Origin: Flavipsychrobacter sp.
Lineage (GTDB): Bacteria; Bacteroidota; Bacteroidia; Chitinophagales; Chitinophagaceae
NCBI GenBank assembly: GCA_016786665.1
Contig: JAEUVZ010000051.1
Location: forward strand, 1 to 53,718
Direction: 5' to 3'
Length of the DNA: 53,718 nucleotides
Under the pieces are notes generated by a model. It was not told the origin of the DNA. It saw only the letters and a program-made list of their open reading frames with translations, and made no database searches. The translations under genes were made by a program, and so were the position numbers. Of the stretch, positions 41,912 to 51,578 are shown piece by piece (position 1 is the first letter of the stretch; each line of letters begins with the position of its first letter).

Positions 41912-43441
41912 TTACCTCCTGCGCGATTCCTTACCGAAGTAGTTACCGGCGCGTTCGTTGTTGTTACCATTAGGGCTACCCAGGCGATCCATTACGCAAC
42001 GGAAACCTACAGTAGAGCTGGTGTGATTAGCCTGCATGTAGCGGCGGGTACCAGGAGACATCCAGTAAGAACGGTCAGCCCATGAGGCGCCTTTAATCAC
42101 TTTAGAGTCATCGTTCACCAGGGTGTTCTCGCCATATTTGTACACGTAGTTAGAGATGCTGTCGCCGTCAAAAGCACCGCGGAGGTCAGCGCTCCTCATT
42201 TGCATACGGAAGCGGGATTGCATTTCTTCATCGGTCATGTAGCGTCTTTGCAGGCGGCCCAGGCTGTCTTTTTCTTCCAGGGTGTTATCTTCTGCCAGGC
42301 GCTTGTACGTTTCGTAAACGTTACCACGGAATGGACGGAATTCGTTGGCATCCTGATGAGAGTTAGGACGGTAAGTATCCAGTACCCACTCACTTACGTT
42401 ACCAGCCATGTTGTACAGGCCATAAGCGTTTGGTTTGTAAGAATAAACGGGAGCAGGAATGTCCGCGTTATCGTTCAGGCCACCGGCAACACCCATCGCG
42501 TCACCACCGGCACGGAATGTATTGCCTAAGAATTCACCCTGGTATTCGTTGCGAAGGCCGTAGCGGGTACCTTCTTTAGCAGACCATGGGTAAACGTTGC
42601 GGTCAGTGATTACTTCTTCACCACGGCGGCGCTTGGTGCGCGGCTCAGGGTTGTTGCCTACGTTGCCATAAGCAGCGTATTCCCATTCCGCTTCTGTTGG
42701 TAGGCGGTAGTTAGGCAGCAGGATACCATCGGCATAGTTGGCGTTACGCTTGCCACCGCTGTTGGGGTCAAGATCCGCCATCCGGCGCTTACCGGGAGTA
42801 CCGTCGTATTGTCCGGCTATGTAAGTTTCGGTAGTGAAAACGTCTTCACCGCTTTGGTTGGGGTTCGTTTTCAGCAGGCCGTATGATATTAGTATCATTT
42901 CATTCACACGGTCGCTGCGCCACATAGCGAAATCGTTCGCCTGGTACCAGTTCACACCTACTACCGGGTAGTGCTGGTAGGCGGCATGCGTGTAGTAATA
43001 TTGCACCAGCGGCTCGTTGTACGACATAGTCTGGCGCCAGGCCGTCTGGTCGGGATTAGCCTTTGCTACCAGGTCTGGATAGTCATTGCCGTAAGCGCGA
43101 TTCAGCCAGTAAACATACTCGCGGTAGTGCAGGTTAGATACCTCCGTTTCGTCCATATAGAAAGAGGAAACAGATACAGTACGTACTATATTATTACGCT
43201 CTCTGGTAGGCAGGTCGGTTTCCGTCATACCCATAGTAAAACGGCCACCTTCTACAAACGTAAGGCCGGGGCCGTTCTGCATTCCGGGATAATCCCTATA
43301 ACTAAAACCACCAAGACGGGAATTATTGTATGTCCATCCTGTTGAGCTGGATACCCCGCTATATTTTTTAGTGCTGCAAGACGACAGAAGTGTCGCTGCT
43401 CCTAAACACAATAAGCCCGCACCAATGAGTGTTCTTTTCAT
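41912..43441 (-). CDS. gldJ: Gliding motility lipoprotein GldJ (type IX secretion)
   Basis: The 509-residue product begins with a lipoprotein signal (LSSC near residue 20) and carries a formylglycine-generating-enzyme/SUMF1 fold: GGRFTMGMTETD, VVGVNWYQANDFAMW, YRLPTEAEWEYAAYG, YGLYNMAGNVSEWV and a C-terminal GASWADRS and VGFRCVMD. GldK and GldJ both have this fold. The gene context, next to porU and porV as in Flavobacterium johnsoniae, indicates GldJ. It is an outer-membrane lipoprotein needed for type IX secretion and gliding; catalysis is not expected. It ends in a run of arginines. The gene is divergent from porU, with a palindrome in the gap. Confidence 0.88.
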   Translation of the reverse strand: MKRTLIGAGLLCLGAATLLSSCSTKKYSGVSSSTGWTYNNSRLGGFSYRDYPGMQNGPGLTFVEGGRFTMGMTETDLPTRERNNIVRTVSVSSFYMDETEVSNLHYREYVYWLNRAYGNDYPDLVAKANPDQTAWRQTMSYNEPLVQYYYTHAAYQHYPVVGVNWYQANDFAMWRSDRVNEMILISYGLLKTNPNQSGEDVFTTETYIAGQYDGTPGKRRMADLDPNSGGKRNANYADGILLPNYRLPTEAEWEYAAYGNVGNNPEPRTKRRRGEEVITDRNVYPWSAKEGTRYGLRNEYQGEFLGNTFRAGGDAMGVAGGLNDNADIPAPVYSYKPNAYGLYNMAGNVSEWVLDTYRPNSHQDANEFRPFRGNVYETYKRLAEDNTLEEKDSLGRLQRRYMTDEEMQSRFRMQMRSADLRGAFDGDSISNYVYKYGENTLVNDDSKVIKGASWADRSYWMSPGTRRYMQANHTSSTVGFRCVMDRLGSPNGNNNERAGNYFGKESRRR

Positions 43442-43550
43442 AATTTGAAACAAAATGTTAGCTACGAATTGGGTTGATTAACCAAAATAGTGTTACAATG
43501 TTAGAATATCTTTTTTAAAAAGTCAAGCTTTCGCCCCAAAGTGCTCTGAA

Positions 43551-43572
43551 AACATATATTTTATTATATGTT
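43551..43572. promoter_or_regulatory. Inverted repeat between gldJ and porU
   Basis: AACATATA-N6-TATATGTT, perfect 8-bp arms, sits 110 bases above gldJ and 126 above porU in a shared 256-bp region. Possible operator; AT-rich, so chance is not negligible. Confidence 0.4.
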
Positions 43573-43653
43573 CGACGAAATAAATTTATGTTTTTTTCGT
43601 TTGAGGATTGTCAGTTTTATGTGGCTTTTCCGCCGCTTTCACTACTTATTGCG

Positions 43654-43661
43654 TATTTTTG
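43654..43661 (+). promoter_or_regulatory. Promoter -7 box of porU
   Basis: Exact TATTTTTG, 37 bases before the ATG at 43698. It excludes starts upstream such as 43608. Confidence 0.55.
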
Positions 43662-43697
43662 ACTATACACTATCTAATGGCAGGAACATATCATCAA

Positions 43698-46600
43698 ATG
43701 AAGAAAAAATCTATTATCCTATCTGCGCTCCTGGCAGCTGCTCTTTCCGTATCGGCAGGTGGCAAAGTAACGTTCCCCGTAGCCGAGAAATCCATAGTGA
43801 ACGGCTACACCATTCACAAGGTATGGCTGCAGCACTATGCCCTGCCCGAGGTGAAGCTTTCCGGCATCACTTACCGCGACGGGGTAACAATACCTGCCGA
43901 GGCCATTCCCGCCGACCCCATGAAGTTTGAGGTAATAATAGGTAAAGACCGCAAGCGCCCTTTCGCCATCATAAGGGTGCCCGCCTATAGTATGGATGCT
44001 GTAACAGGCTCCCCCCGCCGCATCACCGAATTTTCTGTAGACGTAACCGAGACGGCCACCACGGCTACCCCTCCGGTGAATGCCACCGCCCTGGCAAAGA
44101 GCACGGCGGCATCGTCGGTACTGGCCAGTGGCGATATTTATAAAATTTCAGTACCGGCAACGGGTTTTTATCGTGTAGATTACGATTTTGTGTCCGCTCA
44201 GCTCGGGCAGTCTAATATCAGTTCTGATAACATCAGGGTGTATGGCAACGGGGGCAATATGCTCTCTGAGAACAATGCCGACCCGCGCACAGACGACCTG
44301 GCCGAGAATCCCATTTGGGTAAGCGATGGCGGCGATGGGGTTTTTAATCCCGGCGACTACTTCATCTTCTATGCTACCGGCCCTACCGCCTGGAAGAAGG
44401 ATAGTGCCAACGCCCGTTTTCTGCACGAGGTGAACATTTACGAAGACAAAGCGTTTTACTTCCTTAGTTTCGATAAAGGTGCGGGCCAGCGCGTGCAGAC
44501 CCAGCCCACCGCCGGCACTCCTAACGTAACGGTAAGCGATTTTGACCACTACGACCTGCATGAGAAAGACCTGGTGAACCCCGGTACACTCGGCAAGGAA
44601 TGGTGGGGAGAAGAGTTCAGCAGCGATATAGGGAAAACGCTGAACCATACCATAAACATGGACTTCGGCCCGCTCACCGGGGAGGCTGCCCGCTTCCGCA
44701 TCATGTTTGGCGCCCGTACGGAATTGTATATTCCCAACAATTTTACCGTAAACGTAAATGGCAGCGCCTTCACCAAAAATGTGAGCACAGGTTTTGGAAC
44801 GCCCATGGCCTCTGGCATACTGGAGTTCACCAAAAATGTTTCAGGTGCTACGCCCATTGCTATATCGTATCAAACCACGCTGAGTTCCAATAAAGGCTTT
44901 CTTAACTACATTGAGGTAAACGCCCGCCGCCAGCTGAATTTAGCCGGGCAGCAGCAGTTGCTCTTCCGCGACTGGCGCAGCGTAGGCCCGGGAAATGTGG
45001 CCTCCTACAGCCTGCAGGGTGCCAATGGTGCCACACAGGTTTGGGATGTAACGGAGCCGCTGGCACCGGTGCGCATGCAGGGCTCGCTGAATGGCGAGGT
45101 ATTCACTTTTGCACAGGAGGCTTCCAGGCTGCACGAGTTTGCAGCTTTCCGCAACGGCGAACTGCCCGCGCCCTCTTTTGTTGAAAAGGTAACCAACCAG
45201 GATCTGCATAGCGCTGGCCAGGTAGACTATATTATTGTTACGCATCCGCAATTTATTAATGAGGCAAACGAACTGGCTGAATTTCACCGCCAGCGTTCCA
45301 ACATGCGTGTTATAGTGGCTACCACGCCGCAAGTGTACAACGAGTTCTCTTCCGGCTCTCAGGATATCAGCGCCATCCGCGATTTCGCCCGCATGTTCTA
45401 CCAACGTGCCGGCAACGATACCTTGCAGATGCCCCGTTACTTGCTCCTGTTCGGCGATGCCTCTTACGACTACAAAGACCGGATACCGGGTAATACCAAC
45501 TTTGTTCCCACGTTCGAGTCGCGGGAGTTTGCGGTATCCATTAACAGCTACTGCTCCGACGATTTCTTTTCCTTCCTCGACGATAACGAGAATACGGAAA
45601 ACATGACTACCGTATTCAATACCATGGATATTGGTGTGGGCCGCTTCCCTGTTGCCTCTGTGCAGGCAGCGCAAGCGCAGGTAAGGAAGATAAAGAACTA
45701 CAAGAGCCCTGCTTCCCTTGGTCCCTGGCGCCTCTCTACTACCATGATAGCCGATAATGCCGATGCCGCCGGCGACCACATGGCCGACGCCGAAACTATG
45801 GGCGGCGAGATACTGAACAACAGCAATATTTTTAACCTCACCAAAATTTACCTCGATGCCGTGCAGCGCGTATCCACCCCGGGCGGGATGCGTGCACCGG
45901 AAGCCAACAAGGCCATCAACGACCAGATATATAAAGGCACCTTCCTGATGAACTACAGCGGCCACGGTAACATACAGGTGCTGGCCGATGAGCGCATCAT
46001 TATACAAGACGACTACAGCAAGTGGAAGAACTTTGATAAGCTGCCCATCATCATTACAGCTACCTGCGACTATGGACAGTTTGATCACCCGGAATATGTA
46101 TCTTCAGGGGAAGCCATCATGCTGAAGGCCGACGGTGGCGCCATCGCGTCGCTTACTACCACGCAACTGGTGTACGCCGCGCCCAACCGCATCATCAACC
46201 GCCAGTTCCTGGAAGAGCAGTTTGCGTATAAGAATGGTAAGAATTATTCCCTGGGCGATGCTTTCCGCCTGGCCAAGAACATGACGTACGCCACCTCTAC
46301 CCAAAGCGGGGAACTGGTGAATTTCCGTAAGTTCGCATTGCTGGGCGACCCCGCGCTGGTGCCTGCATTCCCTGAGTATAACATTCAGATAGACTCGGTA
46401 AACGATGGCTTTAGCGGTGCCGCTACCGATACCATCAAGGCGCTGGGTTCTTACAGCGCGTCGGGCAGGGTGGTAGATGATAACAACAACCTGTTGAGCG
46501 ACTTCAACGGACGGGTGTACATCACCATCTATGATAAACCCAAGACCGTCCAGGCACTCACTGACCCCAACCGCAAATACCGCACGCAAAACAATACCAT

Positions 46601-47444
46601 CTACAAAGGCCGCGTAAACGTGACCGGCGGGCTGTTTACCTTCGCCTTTATCGCTCCCAGGGATATCAACTACGATATGGGGGTGTGCAAGATGAGCCTC
46701 TATGCGGAGAATGGCATTACAGATGCCGCCGGCGCCGATACAGGCTATGTAGTGGGCGGCTTCTCCGATAACCCGGTAATTGAAGACAACCCACCGGTGG
46801 TAATGCCCTACATAGGCGACTCTACCTTCCGGGATGGGGGTATTACGGGCGAAAATACCTTCCTTTTTGCAGTGCTGGAAGATGAAACCGGCATCAATGT
46901 ATCGGGCAACACCGTGGGGCACGACCTGACGGCCATACTGGATGGAGACGTGCAGAATGTGTATGTGCTGAACGATTATTACGAGACGGAGCCTAACAAT
47001 TACAGGCGCGGCTACGTCTATTTCCCCATTAGTGGGCTGAGCAATGGCAAGCACTCCCTGCGCATTAAGGCATGGGATGTAAATAATAATTCGGGAGAAG
47101 GCGTGGTGAATTTTGAAGTGATTGACGGTAACATCGTGAAGATCAACAACCTGATGAACTACCCCAATCCGTTCAGTGACAAGACCAGGTTCGTTTTTGA
47201 GCACAACCACCCCGATGAGGCGATGGATGTGAGCATTAATATATACAATACCGCCGGTTCGCTGGTACGCACCATAAGGCAGAACTTTACCCCGTCGGGC
47301 AGCCGCAGTACTGAGCTTAGCTGGGATGGTACCGGAAATAACGGGGAATTGCTTCCCTCGGGGCTGTACGTTTACCGTTTAAACCTGGCTACCAGCACGG
47401 GAGCACAGGAGTCGGCATACCAAAAGTTAGTAATTGTCCGTTAG
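43698..47444 (+). CDS. porU: Type IX secretion sortase PorU (C25-family peptidase)
   Basis: The 1248-residue product removes the C-terminal signal of type IX substrates at the cell surface and attaches A-LPS to them. After a signal peptide (about 1-20) and an N-terminal beta region, a gingipain-type C25 domain (about 500-880) carries the catalytic dyad: His756 in NYSGHGN and Cys790 in TATCDYGQFD. The end (about 1150-1248) has NYPNPFSDKTRFVF and SGLYVYRLNL, the FlgD-like/type IX C-terminal signal pattern, expected for a protein that itself crosses the outer membrane by this route. I chose the ATG at 43698 because it gives a proper signal peptide and lies below the promoter box. porV follows. 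Confidence 0.93.
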   Translation: MKKKSIILSALLAAALSVSAGGKVTFPVAEKSIVNGYTIHKVWLQHYALPEVKLSGITYRDGVTIPAEAIPADPMKFEVIIGKDRKRPFAIIRVPAYSMDAVTGSPRRITEFSVDVTETATTATPPVNATALAKSTAASSVLASGDIYKISVPATGFYRVDYDFVSAQLGQSNISSDNIRVYGNGGNMLSENNADPRTDDLAENPIWVSDGGDGVFNPGDYFIFYATGPTAWKKDSANARFLHEVNIYEDKAFYFLSFDKGAGQRVQTQPTAGTPNVTVSDFDHYDLHEKDLVNPGTLGKEWWGEEFSSDIGKTLNHTINMDFGPLTGEAARFRIMFGARTELYIPNNFTVNVNGSAFTKNVSTGFGTPMASGILEFTKNVSGATPIAISYQTTLSSNKGFLNYIEVNARRQLNLAGQQQLLFRDWRSVGPGNVASYSLQGANGATQVWDVTEPLAPVRMQGSLNGEVFTFAQEASRLHEFAAFRNGELPAPSFVEKVTNQDLHSAGQVDYIIVTHPQFINEANELAEFHRQRSNMRVIVATTPQVYNEFSSGSQDISAIRDFARMFYQRAGNDTLQMPRYLLLFGDASYDYKDRIPGNTNFVPTFESREFAVSINSYCSDDFFSFLDDNENTENMTTVFNTMDIGVGRFPVASVQAAQAQVRKIKNYKSPASLGPWRLSTTMIADNADAAGDHMADAETMGGEILNNSNIFNLTKIYLDAVQRVSTPGGMRAPEANKAINDQIYKGTFLMNYSGHGNIQVLADERIIIQDDYSKWKNFDKLPIIITATCDYGQFDHPEYVSSGEAIMLKADGGAIASLTTTQLVYAAPNRIINRQFLEEQFAYKNGKNYSLGDAFRLAKNMTYATSTQSGELVNFRKFALLGDPALVPAFPEYNIQIDSVNDGFSGAATDTIKALGSYSASGRVVDDNNNLLSDFNGRVYITIYDKPKTVQALTDPNRKYRTQNNTIYKGRVNVTGGLFTFAFIAPRDINYDMGVCKMSLYAENGITDAAGADTGYVVGGFSDNPVIEDNPPVVMPYIGDSTFRDGGITGENTFLFAVLEDETGINVSGNTVGHDLTAILDGDVQNVYVLNDYYETEPNNYRRGYVYFPISGLSNGKHSLRIKAWDVNNNSGEGVVNFEVIDGNIVKINNLMNYPNPFSDKTRFVFEHNHPDEAMDVSINIYNTAGSLVRTIRQNFTPSGSRSTELSWDGTGNNGELLPSGLYVYRLNLATSTGAQESAYQKLVIVR

Positions 47445-47497
47445 TGGATAAGCGGTATAATTTTTGCTTTAGTGGTAGAATTGTACCTGTAATCGAA

Positions 47498-47505
47498 TAT
47501 CTTTG
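47498..47505 (+). promoter_or_regulatory. Promoter -7 box of porV
   Basis: Exact TATCTTTG, 31 bases before the ATG at 47536, with a TTG at 47481 (14-bp spacer, short). It suggests porV can be transcribed independently of porU. Confidence 0.55.
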
Positions 47506-47535
47506 CACAACATTAGGAAAATAAATAATAACAGA

Positions 47536-48717
47536 ATGGCAAAACGCTTTGCTTTAGTAGGATTAGGATTGATAGCCGGTTTATCGTTCAATGAAGCCCT
47601 CGCACAGAACAGTACTTCCAAAGTAAACCTCGATGGTAGTGTACGTACTATTACCACCGCGGTACCTTTTTTGCGCATTTCGCCCGATGCCCGTTCGGGC
47701 GCGATGGGCGATGTAGGCGTGGCTATTAGTCCCGACGCCAATGCCCAGTTCTGGAACGTGGCCAAAATGCCTTTTGCTTCTAAGAAATACGGGGTGTCCA
47801 TGACCTACACTCCCTGGCTGAAAGACCTCGTGCCCGATATCTGGCTGGGGTACATTTCTGGCTATGCCAAGTTTGGGGAGGAAGACAACCAGGCGGTGAG
47901 TGCATCGCTTCGTTACTTCAACCTGGGCGATATCACTTATACAGACATCAACGCCCAAACAATAGGTACGGGTAAGCCCCGCGAGTTCTCGTTTGATCTG
48001 GGTTACTCCCGCCGTTTGTCGCCATACCTTTCTACGGGCCTCAGCCTGCGGTATATCTATTCCGGTATTGCTACCGGTGTAGTGAGCGGCGCCTCTTACA
48101 AAGCGGGTAACGCCTTTGCTGCCGACCTGGGTATCTACTACAACAAGACTACCGAACTGGATGGTGGACGTGCCAACACCCTGGCGATAGGTGCCATACT
48201 CACCAACGTAGGTTCTAAAATATCATACAGCGCCAATGTGCGTGATTTCATCCCCATGAACCTCGGCCTCGGTGCGGCATACACTTACCAGGCCGATGAA
48301 TACAACAAAGTAACATTTGCCTTAGACCTCAATAAATTACTGGTGCCCAGCCCGCAGGTAGATACAGCAGGTAACCTGTACTACCCCCGCGATAAAGGTG
48401 TGGTTTCCGGTATGTTTGGTTCCTTTGGCGATGCCCCGGGCGGCGGCGGTGAAGAACTGCGCGAAATACAGATTTCTGCCGGGCTCGAGTATTGGTATCA
48501 GGAGCAATTCGCAGTTCGCGCCGGTTATTTCTACGAAGACAAGACTAAGGGCGATCGCAAATACTTTACCTGCGGTGTAGGTGTTAAGTACAATGTATTC
48601 AATATCAATGTCGCTTACCTGGTGCCTTCCGGCTCCGGTATCAATCGCAACCCGCTCTCCAATACACTCCGCTTTACGCTGATGTTTGAGCTGGACAAGA
48701 TAGAAAGCAGCAACTAA
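47536..48717 (+). CDS. porV: Type IX secretion outer-membrane protein PorV (LptO)
   Basis: The 393-residue product has a signal peptide (about 1-24, ending ALAQ) and the PorV barrel: TTAVPFLRISPDARSGAMGD and VGVAISPDANAQFWNVAKMPF near the start, and a final SNTLRFTLMFEL typical of FadL-like barrels. PorV shuttles substrates from the SprA translocon to PorU at the surface. The start at 47536 fits the signal peptide; an earlier in-frame start would lie inside the promoter box. It is the gene after porU, as in other Bacteroidota, with its own promoter box. A 19-bp perfect hairpin follows. Confidence 0.95.
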   Translation: MAKRFALVGLGLIAGLSFNEALAQNSTSKVNLDGSVRTITTAVPFLRISPDARSGAMGDVGVAISPDANAQFWNVAKMPFASKKYGVSMTYTPWLKDLVPDIWLGYISGYAKFGEEDNQAVSASLRYFNLGDITYTDINAQTIGTGKPREFSFDLGYSRRLSPYLSTGLSLRYIYSGIATGVVSGASYKAGNAFAADLGIYYNKTTELDGGRANTLAIGAILTNVGSKISYSANVRDFIPMNLGLGAAYTYQADEYNKVTFALDLNKLLVPSPQVDTAGNLYYPRDKGVVSGMFGSFGDAPGGGGEELREIQISAGLEYWYQEQFAVRAGYFYEDKTKGDRKYFTCGVGVKYNVFNINVAYLVPSGSGINRNPLSNTLRFTLMFELDKIESSN

Positions 48718-48731
48718 TACACTAGTTCCGT

Positions 48732-48774
48732 ACAATAGTAAAGGCCGCGTCTTACACGCGGCCTTTACTATTGT
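48732..48774 (+). terminator. Long hairpin after porV
   Basis: A perfect 19-bp stem (48732-48750 with 48756-48774, 5-nt loop) with arms ending in GGCCGCGT and ACGCGGCC. The T-run after it is weak (CTTTAA), but its strength makes it a likely terminator or 3' stabiliser. Confidence 0.75.
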
Positions 48775-48853
48775 CTTTAACAGTGCATCTTTCCGGGTAT
48801 TGCTCCATTAAGCCAGCCTCATAAATACCACCCCGGCGGGGCTGCAATAAGGA

Positions 48854-48895
48854 CAACAAAAAAGTGGCCGGAACATCCGGCCACTTTTTTGTTGT
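48854..48895. terminator. Bidirectional terminator between porV and the LolA-like gene
   Basis: AAAAAAGTGGCCGGA/TCCGGCCACTTTTTT, 15-bp perfect stem with a 3-nt loop and A/T runs on each side, placed just below the stop of the LolA-like gene. Confidence 0.9.
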
Positions 48896-48907
48896 TATTT
48901 TATCAGC

Positions 48908-49603
48908 TTAGTTGCTTGGCTTAAAGATAGCCTCGTCAACAGGCTTGTTCAGTTCCAGTGAGCTGATTGTTTGCTCGGCGAAAGCGTTAGAGCTCTTCAT
49001 GGCAATTACAACACCTTCCGGAAATTTCTTGAAATCACTATAGTCAGTAGTAACTTCCTGTCCTTGCTGGGTAGCAGTTTCTCTAACCTTGTAATAAGTG
49101 CTCGCATCAAAGTAAGCAGTGGAAGAATTACCTTCTTTGTCAGTAAGCGTCAGTTTAAAAGCGGGCTTACCATTGAGGTCTTCTTTTCCAACAAATTCAG
49201 CTTTGATTCCTTTTTCTTTATATCCCACCAGGTCGTCGGTTATATCCATTTGCGGCAGGCTGGCTTTCAGTTGGTCATCCGGCAATGCTTCCGCTTTAGT
49301 AGCTCCTTGCATTGGCATGTAAGCCCAGGCTCCGGTTGGAGTAACGATTACATAGTTTTCGGTGCCCATTACAGATATGTCTGTACGCATGCCCTTTCCT
49401 TTCAGTTTGGTTTCGGTCATTTTCATTTCCATACCCTGGTAAGACATAGTAACCACCTTTTTCATGCTGGTAAGCTTGCCCCAGCTATCGCCACCTACTG
49501 CTGCTACGTGTTTGGTCATCACTTCATCAGCCGTCTGTGCGGTCATTGTAAAACTGCCCAACATCATAGCCGAAGCGAACAGCGATAGTTTTAATGCTTT
49601 CAT
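48908..49603 (-). CDS. LolA-like outer-membrane lipoprotein-sorting family protein
   Basis: The 231-residue product has a cleavable signal peptide (about 1-22, ending MTAQ) and a beta-rich body matching the COG2834 (LolA/LolB-like) fold: ADEVMTKHVAAVGGDSW at the start, then VVTMSYQGMEMKM, AWAYMPMQGATKAEALPDDQ and YFDASTYYKVRET. LolA carries lipoproteins through the periplasm; members of this wider group can also bind other lipids, so the exact cargo is open. It lies far from the LolE-like permease (36839) but could serve the same route. It is single-gene, with a strong terminator. Confidence 0.78.
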   Translation of the reverse strand: MKALKLSLFASAMMLGSFTMTAQTADEVMTKHVAAVGGDSWGKLTSMKKVVTMSYQGMEMKMTETKLKGKGMRTDISVMGTENYVIVTPTGAWAYMPMQGATKAEALPDDQLKASLPQMDITDDLVGYKEKGIKAEFVGKEDLNGKPAFKLTLTDKEGNSSTAYFDASTYYKVRETATQQGQEVTTDYSDFKKFPEGVVIAMKSSNAFAEQTISSLELNKPVDEAIFKPSN

Positions 49604-49682
49604 TTGATCCTTTTATTTGTTTTTAATTATTAGTGCAAATTACACAATAGCTTACTCATATCAATTCCCATGCCGTTAAATT

Positions 49683-51572
49683 TTACGAAATGTATTCACT
49701 CAGCTCCAGCCAGCGGAGTTCTTTTTCTTCCAGCAGGTGGGTTATTTCCGTTATCCGGCTGCTGAGCTGCTGCAGTTCGTCAAAGGGTAATCCCGGGCTG
49801 CTCATTTTTTCGGTAACGGCGGCCTTCTCTCCCTCCAATTGGGGGATTTCTTTTTCCAGCAGTTCAAACTCACGCTTTTCCTTAAAGGAAAATTTCTTTT
49901 TCTCCCTGGCGGGTGGTTCCGCAGCAGGGAGTGCGGCGGCAGGGGTGGCGGGCTTTAATTGTTCTTTGCGCTCCTCGTCCTTTTGCCAGATGCGGTATTG
50001 GGAATAGTTGCCGGGGTAGTCGCGGATAAACCCGTCCCCCTCAAATACAAAAAGGTGGTCTACCAGCCGGTCCATAAAGTACCTGTCGTGCGATACTATA
50101 AGCAGGCAGCCCTGGTACTCACTCAGGAACTTTTCCAGCACTGCCAGTGTGGGCAGGTCCAGGTCGTTGGTCGGTTCATCCAGCACCAGGAAGTTGGGGC
50201 TTTTAAACAGGATAGAAAGCAGTTGCAGCCGCTTTTTCTCACCACCGCTCAGGCTGGAGAGGTAGGTGTATTGCTGCTCCGGCGGAAAAAGGAAAAGTGT
50301 CAGGAACTGCGCCGCGCTCAGCGAGCCGCCCCCGGCCAGCGGAAAGGTCTCCGCTATGCTTTTCACGTACTCTATCACCCGCATGTCTTCTTTAATAACC
50401 AGGCCCTTCTGCGAGAAGTTGCCGAACACTACGGTATCACCTATGTTTATTTTCCCGCTATCGGCCTGTTCTTCGCCCTGCAGTATCTGCAAAAAGGTCG
50501 ATTTCCCCGCACCGTTCTTCCCCACTATACCTATGCGGTCGCCTTTCTTAAAGGTGTAGTCAAAGCCTTTCATCAGCACTTTGTCGCCATAGCTCTTGTA
50601 CACTTTCTTCAGTTCCGCAATTTTCCCGCCCAGGCGGTTCATTTTCATTTGCAGTTCTATCTTATTATCCTCCAGCCTTTGCTTAGCTCGCGCTTCTACC
50701 TCGTAGAAGTTATCCTGGCGGCTTTTCGATTTCGTGGTGCGGGCTTTGGGTTGCTTCCGCATCCATTCCAGCTCTTTGCGGTACTCGTTTTTTGCTTTAT
50801 CTATACTGGCTAGTTGGCTGTCTATGCGCGCGGCCTTCTTTTCCATGTAGTTTTCGTAGTCGCCCTTGTACTCATACAGTTCACTGCCGTCTATTTCCCA
50901 CACCTCATTACATACCGTATCCAGGAAGTAGCGGTCGTGGGTTACCATCAGCAGGGTCACGTTTTCCTGGTTCAGGTAGTGCTCCAGCCACTCCACCATC
51001 TCCACGTCCAGGTGGTTGGTGGGTTCGTCCATTATCAGCAGCACGTGTTTGTGCTCAAAGCCTATGTCTATCAGCGTTTGTGCCAGGGCCACCCGTTTGC
51101 GCTGACCCCCGGAAAGCGTGCTCACCATCTGGTCCAGGTGGTGGATGTTCAGCTTGCCCAGTATCTGTTTCACTTTGGCCTCATGTTCCCAGGCGCCCAG
51201 TTCGTCCAAGCGGGTGAGTGCGTGCCCCAGTTCATCCGGGTCTTTAGAGCCGCTGTCTATTATACGCTCATAGTCCCGCAAGGCTTCCACTACCGGGTTC
51301 TTTACGTGAAATATATTGTCCAGTACCGACAGTTGCTCGTCAAACTTTGGCTCTTGTTCAAACAGCGCTACCGTTACATCCTTATGGATGGTCAGTTTGC
51401 CGCTATCCGGCTCGTCCAGCCCGGCCAGTATTTTCAGCAGGGTCGATTTGCCGCTGCCGTTTTTAGCCACCAGGGCTATTTTATCCCCTTCGCTGATGTG
51501 AAAAGTAATATTCTCAAAAAGCGGCTTTACTCCATACGACTTACTCAGCCGCTCCGCCGATAAATAATGCAT
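49683..51572 (-). CDS. ABC-F family ATP-binding protein (Uup-like)
   Basis: The 629-residue protein has two ABC cassettes and no membrane part. The first carries Walker A AKNGSGKST (about 37-45) and signature LSGGQRKR; the second has GKNGAGKST near 357 and LSGGEKKR. Walker B segments are LLIMDEPTNHLD and FLVLDEPTNDLD. A charged linker joins them, and a C-terminal coiled coil (about 560-629) is typical of Uup. ABC-F proteins act on ribosomes or, for Uup, on branched DNA; the coiled coil favours Uup. The start at 51572 (MHYLSAERLSK) is only seven bases from its promoter box, so the transcript is nearly leaderless. Confidence 0.92.
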   Translation of the reverse strand: MHYLSAERLSKSYGVKPLFENITFHISEGDKIALVAKNGSGKSTLLKILAGLDEPDSGKLTIHKDVTVALFEQEPKFDEQLSVLDNIFHVKNPVVEALRDYERIIDSGSKDPDELGHALTRLDELGAWEHEAKVKQILGKLNIHHLDQMVSTLSGGQRKRVALAQTLIDIGFEHKHVLLIMDEPTNHLDVEMVEWLEHYLNQENVTLLMVTHDRYFLDTVCNEVWEIDGSELYEYKGDYENYMEKKAARIDSQLASIDKAKNEYRKELEWMRKQPKARTTKSKSRQDNFYEVEARAKQRLEDNKIELQMKMNRLGGKIAELKKVYKSYGDKVLMKGFDYTFKKGDRIGIVGKNGAGKSTFLQILQGEEQADSGKINIGDTVVFGNFSQKGLVIKEDMRVIEYVKSIAETFPLAGGGSLSAAQFLTLFLFPPEQQYTYLSSLSGGEKKRLQLLSILFKSPNFLVLDEPTNDLDLPTLAVLEKFLSEYQGCLLIVSHDRYFMDRLVDHLFVFEGDGFIRDYPGNYSQYRIWQKDEERKEQLKPATPAAALPAAEPPAREKKKFSFKEKREFELLEKEIPQLEGEKAAVTEKMSSPGLPFDELQQLSSRITEITHLLEEKELRWLELSEYIS

Positions 51573-51578
51573 ACGGAG

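Noticed and set aside
44940-47210. Two long minus-strand frames (382 and 368 codons) opposite porU
   Set aside because: porU is certain from its catalytic dyad, and the opposite frames show no motif, signal peptide or promoter box.
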